Source: Bacteriovoracaceae bacterium (GTDB lineage Bacteria; Bdellovibrionota; Bacteriovoracia; Bacteriovoracales; Bacteriovoracaceae). Taken from it: a stretch of DNA of 32,798 nt. The stretch lies in NCBI GenBank assembly GCA_947461145.1, contig CANHJD010000013.1:1-32798 (forward strand), read 5' to 3'. A program made the translations under genes and the position numbers. This document shows positions 30,404 through 32,798 of this stretch, in pieces (within the stretch, counting starts at the first letter, position 1; every line of letters starts with the position of its first letter). The notes below the pieces were generated by a model. It was not told the origin of the DNA and did no database searches. It saw only the letters and a list, made by a program, of their open reading frames with translations.

Positions 30404-30634
30404 TCAATTCTTATTTGGAAGGGTTGGAACGATCCATGGTGGTAACCCTTTACCACCTATTTTTCCGGCCGGTCCAGGATTGGTTGGCCCTGTGGTTGGA
30501 TTTCCTAAACCGTTAGAAGGTGCAACTTTATCTTCAGGTATGGTGGTGAGAGGCTTTAGAGCATCTTTAATAGGGTTACCTGCCATTGCCGAAAACGATA
30601 ATATAACAAGGGCCATTGCTAAAGTGATCTTCAT
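30404..30634 (-). CDS. Small secreted Pro/Gly-rich protein
   Basis: 76 residues, with AGGAG well spaced before the ATG. The signal peptide MKITLAMALVILSFSAMA predicts cleavage after AMA, leaving ~58 residues. The mature part is unstructured-looking: NPIKDALKPLTTIPEDK, then a Gly/Pro/Asn/Thr-rich stretch (GNPTTGPTNPGPAGKIGG) and a hydrophobic end PPWIVPTLPNKN. No cysteines and no known domain. The good signal peptide, ribosome site and terminator argue that it is expressed. Function unknown; a secreted peptide or envelope-surface role is possible. Confidence 0.75.
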   Translation of the reverse strand: MKITLAMALVILSFSAMAGNPIKDALKPLTTIPEDKVAPSNGLGNPTTGPTNPGPAGKIGGKGLPPWIVPTLPNKN

Positions 30635-30778
30635 ACGTGCTCCTAAGTTTTAAACTAAATTCCTTATATCTATTATCGTCTGAATCTAATTTCATACTGA
30701 AATTTATTTTTAAAGAAGATTGCGAAATTGAGAATTTAACCGCCTAAACAATTGGAATTAAATGTAAAGTCTCATTCG

Positions 30779-30841
30779 CTAGACATTGCTGTGGGCTCCA
30801 TCCACCACGAGGTTAGTGCCAATAAAAATTGGATAAGATGT
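30779..30841 (-). pseudogene. Relic of a short-chain dehydrogenase C-terminus
   Basis: Directly after the pcp stop codon the minus strand reads TSYPIFIGTNLVVDGAHSNV and then TAG. The motif GTNLVVDGA at the very end of a protein is the standard C-terminus of SDR-family enzymes ('TG.nl.VDGG'). There is no start codon and no upstream SDR domain: the frame is closed by the pcp TGA itself. This looks like the surviving 3' end of an SDR gene whose 5' part was deleted or replaced. Confidence 0.55.
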
Positions 30842-31405
30842 TCAATCTTTGGTGATGCGGAGTATTTGAAGGATGGACTTAAAAACTAAATCTTTATTAT
30901 CTTTCAGGTGCGGTAAATGAATAAACCCAGCTTTAATGTCGGAATCTTTCAAATAATTCAAAACCTGATACATCAAATAATTGCAAACATAAGTGCCAGC
31001 AGAATAAGACTCCTCAACGAGAAAATCTGTCTTGAGATTTCTCATCTCTTTTAGGGGAAGAGTTGAAAAATAAGCTGCAGGTCCATTTTCAATTACAGGA
31101 CGGTCTAAATAATTGACCCCATCATTATCAGGCACTTTCGAGTGAATGAGATTAATGGCAACTCTTTCAAGGGTAATCGCTGTTCGCTTATCCGCAAGCC
31201 CAAGGCATACAACATAATCAGGATTAAAATTTTCAATTTCCGCTTTTAGGTGATCAAAACATGAACTAAAGGTGACAGGAAGAATAATGCTTCTTATCTC
31301 AAGACCAGGTAGATCAACTTCTTTAAATAATTCAGCGATGATTTGAGAGCTATTTTCGGCATGATTACCAAAAGGCTCAAAACCTGAGATGAGAACTTTC
31401 TTCAA
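30842..31405 (-). CDS. pcp: Pyroglutamyl-peptidase I (peptidase C15)
   Basis: 187 residues, slightly shorter than the usual 200-215. The start is TTG, overlapping the stop of the FliG-like gene by 4 bases (TTGA). It is required to include the family N-terminus KKVLISGFEPFG. The catalytic triad is visible: E80 in RTAITLERVAINL, C141 in AGTYVCNYLMYQ and H163 in GFIHLPH. The enzyme removes N-terminal pyroglutamate from peptides in the cytoplasm. It is last in the hldD operon. Immediately downstream lies a relic SDR C-terminus, so the 3' junction of this gene may be a recombination point. Confidence 0.95.
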   Translation of the reverse strand: MKKVLISGFEPFGNHAENSSQIIAELFKEVDLPGLEIRSIILPVTFSSCFDHLKAEIENFNPDYVVCLGLADKRTAITLERVAINLIHSKVPDNDGVNYLDRPVIENGPAAYFSTLPLKEMRNLKTDFLVEESYSAGTYVCNYLMYQVLNYLKDSDIKAGFIHLPHLKDNKDLVFKSILQILRITKD

Positions 31406-31836
31406 ACAAGCTTCTCCGACTTATCTTTGGAGAGCACAATCTCACCCTTCTCACGTAACTTGAGCACCACGTCCATTATTTTTTTTTGCGCCTCTAAAAC
31501 TTCTGATAAAGGCCGAGGCTTGCCTTTAAGAATATCTTCTATGTCTCGTTTCATTCCAGTTGAAAACATCCCTAGAAGATGATTAGAGACTTCTTTACTA
31601 GAGCCTCTAAGGGCAAGGCCAAGATCATCAAGATTAATTTCCTGGAGTAAGCGCTTCATCATAGAAACAGTCAGATACTGGAGGTCATCGAAGGTCACCA
31701 TGTTTTGCTTGAGTCTAATCGCCATCTCTGGATCTCGACGGGCGATATCAGATAATAGGGCCTGCTGAGCCGCCAGATCTAGCCCCTGAAGCATTTCGAT
31801 GGCTGCCTTTAGTCCGTCAATCTTCTTCCCTTTCAT
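31402..31836 (-). CDS. Stand-alone FliG C-terminal-domain protein
   Basis: 144 residues that align with the last part of FliG. The N-terminal portion (GLKAAIEMLQGLDLAAQQALLSDI, RRDPEMAIRLKQNMVTFDDL) matches the end of the middle domain, where FliG has 'ILn.ld...e..il..l...dPela..i...mf.feDl'. The C-terminal portion (MKRLLQEINLDDLGLALRG and MKRDIEDILKGKPRPLSEVLEAQ) matches the torque-generating helix region. The FliG N-domain that binds FliF is absent. It is therefore not a normal rotor subunit, though it could assemble with one or be an independent scaffold. It overlaps both neighbours by 4 bases, inside an operon with hldD and pcp and no flagellar genes. Confidence 0.82.
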   Translation of the reverse strand: MKGKKIDGLKAAIEMLQGLDLAAQQALLSDIARRDPEMAIRLKQNMVTFDDLQYLTVSMMKRLLQEINLDDLGLALRGSSKEVSNHLLGMFSTGMKRDIEDILKGKPRPLSEVLEAQKKIMDVVLKLREKGEIVLSKDKSEKLV

Positions 31837-32798
31837 TTGCCAGAGACCAGATACTTTTCTTTCATCAGATGATTGCCAACATAGTCAGCAACGGCATCTT
31901 CAAGTTTCATAAATTTAAATTTTGGTAGAGCACGTTTAAATTTATTCATCTCGGCCTGAGTATAGTACTGATACTGATTACGAAGTTCTTCAGGCATATC
32001 AATGAAGGTAATTTTTGGCTTTTTCCCCATGCTTTTAAAAGTTGCCTTCACTAAGTCATGGAAGCTTCTCGCCTCACCAGTGCCAAGATTGTAGATACCA
32101 GAGATTGTCGGCTTTTTCTTTCCAGCTTCAATAAGCTCAACCATCGCCCGGACAACATCTTTCACATAGACAAAATCTCTCAGTTGCTCACCATGCTTAA
32201 AATCTGCACGATGGGATTTAAAAAGTTTAACCTCTCCAACCTGATTAATCTGATTATAGGACTGAAAGACAACCGAACTCATCTTTCCCTTGTGATATTC
32301 TTGAGGCCCAAAAACATTGAAAAATTTAACACCGAACCAAACTTTAGGTTTTTTCTTTTGTTTTAAAATCCACTCATCAGAAAGCTGTTTTGAGTATCCG
32401 TATTTATTAAGTGGCTTAAGATCCTTAATTCCATTGTGATCATCAAAATACCCCTGCTCACCCGCCCCGTAGGTTGCTGCACTTGATGCATACACGATGG
32501 GGATATTCTTATCAGCGGCAAAAGTCAGAAGGGTATTCGTAAATTCGGTATTGTTCTTATATAAGAAGTCCATGTTCATTTCTGTCGTGTCTGAACAGGC
32601 CCCCATGTGATAGATGGCTTTGAAGGGGGCTGGTTTTTTCCATATCGGATGGGTTAATAAATCTTCGACTTGTATAAATGAAGAATATTTTAGATCCCGT
32701 AAGTTTTTCCACTTGTCCTCATGTCCAAAATGGTCACAAAGAATAATATCTTGTTCTCCTAAATCATTTAGGTGCTTAACAATTACACTTCCAATAAA
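31833..32798 (-). CDS. hldD: ADP-L-glycero-D-manno-heptose 6-epimerase (5' end outside window)
   Basis: The track begins at an internal Met (32606), but the frame is open to the window edge: upstream codons read IGSVIVKHLNDLG then AIYHMGACSDTTE. The real start therefore lies beyond 32798; only the first few residues, including the GxxGxxG start of the Rossmann fold, are missing. HldD features include GACSDTTE, YASSAATYG and the catalytic YGYSK. GVKFFNVFGPQEYHKGKM is the heptose-epimerase version of the 'r.fNvyGp.e.hKg.m' block. It makes the L,D-heptose donor for LPS inner core, confirming a Gram-negative outer membrane. It overlaps the FliG-like gene by 4 bases (ATGA). Confidence 0.93.
   Translation of the reverse strand, partial: FIGSVIVKHLNDLGEQDIILCDHFGHEDKWKNLRDLKYSSFIQVEDLLTHPIWKKPAPFKAIYHMGACSDTTEMNMDFLYKNNTEFTNTLLTFAADKNIPIVYASSAATYGAGEQGYFDDHNGIKDLKPLNKYGYSKQLSDEWILKQKKKPKVWFGVKFFNVFGPQEYHKGKMSSVVFQSYNQINQVGEVKLFKSHRADFKHGEQLRDFVYVKDVVRAMVELIEAGKKKPTISGIYNLGTGEARSFHDLVKATFKSMGKKPKITFIDMPEELRNQYQYYTQAEMNKFKRALPKFKFMKLEDAVADYVGNHLMKEKYLVSGK

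Overview
The window is an AT-rich chromosomal segment (high-30s percent GC by eye, not computed) from a Gram-negative bacterium. The evidence for Gram-negative is an LPS heptose epimerase (HldD), lipoprotein signal peptides, periplasmic enzymes and a bactofilin. Several things point towards Bdellovibrionota, and Bacteriovorax/Peredibacter-like predators in particular: TrmFO, a YkuD+NTF2 enzyme resembling the Bdellovibrio curvature enzyme Bd1075, pseudo-receiver/coiled-coil and GGDEF proteins, Cys-rich lipoproteins, and secreted S1/P1 nuclease and M16 peptidases. This placement is an inference from gene content. No insertion sequence, CRISPR array, tRNA or rRNA was seen.

Layout. 1-3617 (-): a tightly overlapping Gld-like ABC-2 operon (ATPase, permease, GldG-like protein, DUF4340-like protein cut by the window edge). 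3714-4730 (+): DHH/DHHA1 phosphoesterase. 4735-8450 (-): trmFO, DMT exporter, glycosyltransferase-like protein and a small tail-anchored protein. 8546-10721 (+): glutamine-dependent NAD synthetase and a histone-H1-tailed coiled-coil protein, ending at a bidirectional terminator. 10760-14193 (-): an acidic pseudo-receiver/coiled-coil protein translationally coupled to a pseudo-receiver GGDEF diguanylate cyclase. 14337-16404 (+), divergent from that pair: YkuD+NTF2 peptidoglycan enzyme, bitopic coiled-coil membrane protein and bactofilin. I read this as a cell-shape module. 16407-19114 (-): a catalytic M16 lipoprotein protease with a partner lacking the zinc motif. 19129-21111 (+): PhnP-like metallo-hydrolase and alanine dehydrogenase. 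21222-21683 (+): a FliL-like protein with an apparently leaderless promoter.

21686-26800 (-): an unlisted 57-aa ORF, a rhomboid-like protein with Thr at the nucleophile position, methylmalonyl-CoA epimerase, a 714-aa Cys-rich lipoprotein, S1/P1 nuclease and a stand-alone asparaginase N-domain. 26902-28779 (+): htpG, preceded by a heat-shock-like promoter. 28823-29299 (-): DksA/TraR-type regulator. 29338-29660: a gene-free stretch packed with inverted repeats, including a very GC-rich 72-nt hairpin, which is the best candidate for an undescribed structured RNA. 29704-30634: two convergent small secreted proteins sharing a perfect palindromic terminator. 30779-30841: a relic of a short-chain dehydrogenase C-terminus. 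30842-32798 (-): hldD (cut by the edge), a miniature FliG-C-domain protein and pyroglutamyl peptidase in one overlapping operon.

The most interesting points are the YkuD-NTF2/coiled-coil/bactofilin operon lying back-to-back with a pseudo-receiver/c-di-GMP pair, the unassigned structured RNA before dksA, and the stand-alone FliG C-domain inside an LPS operon.
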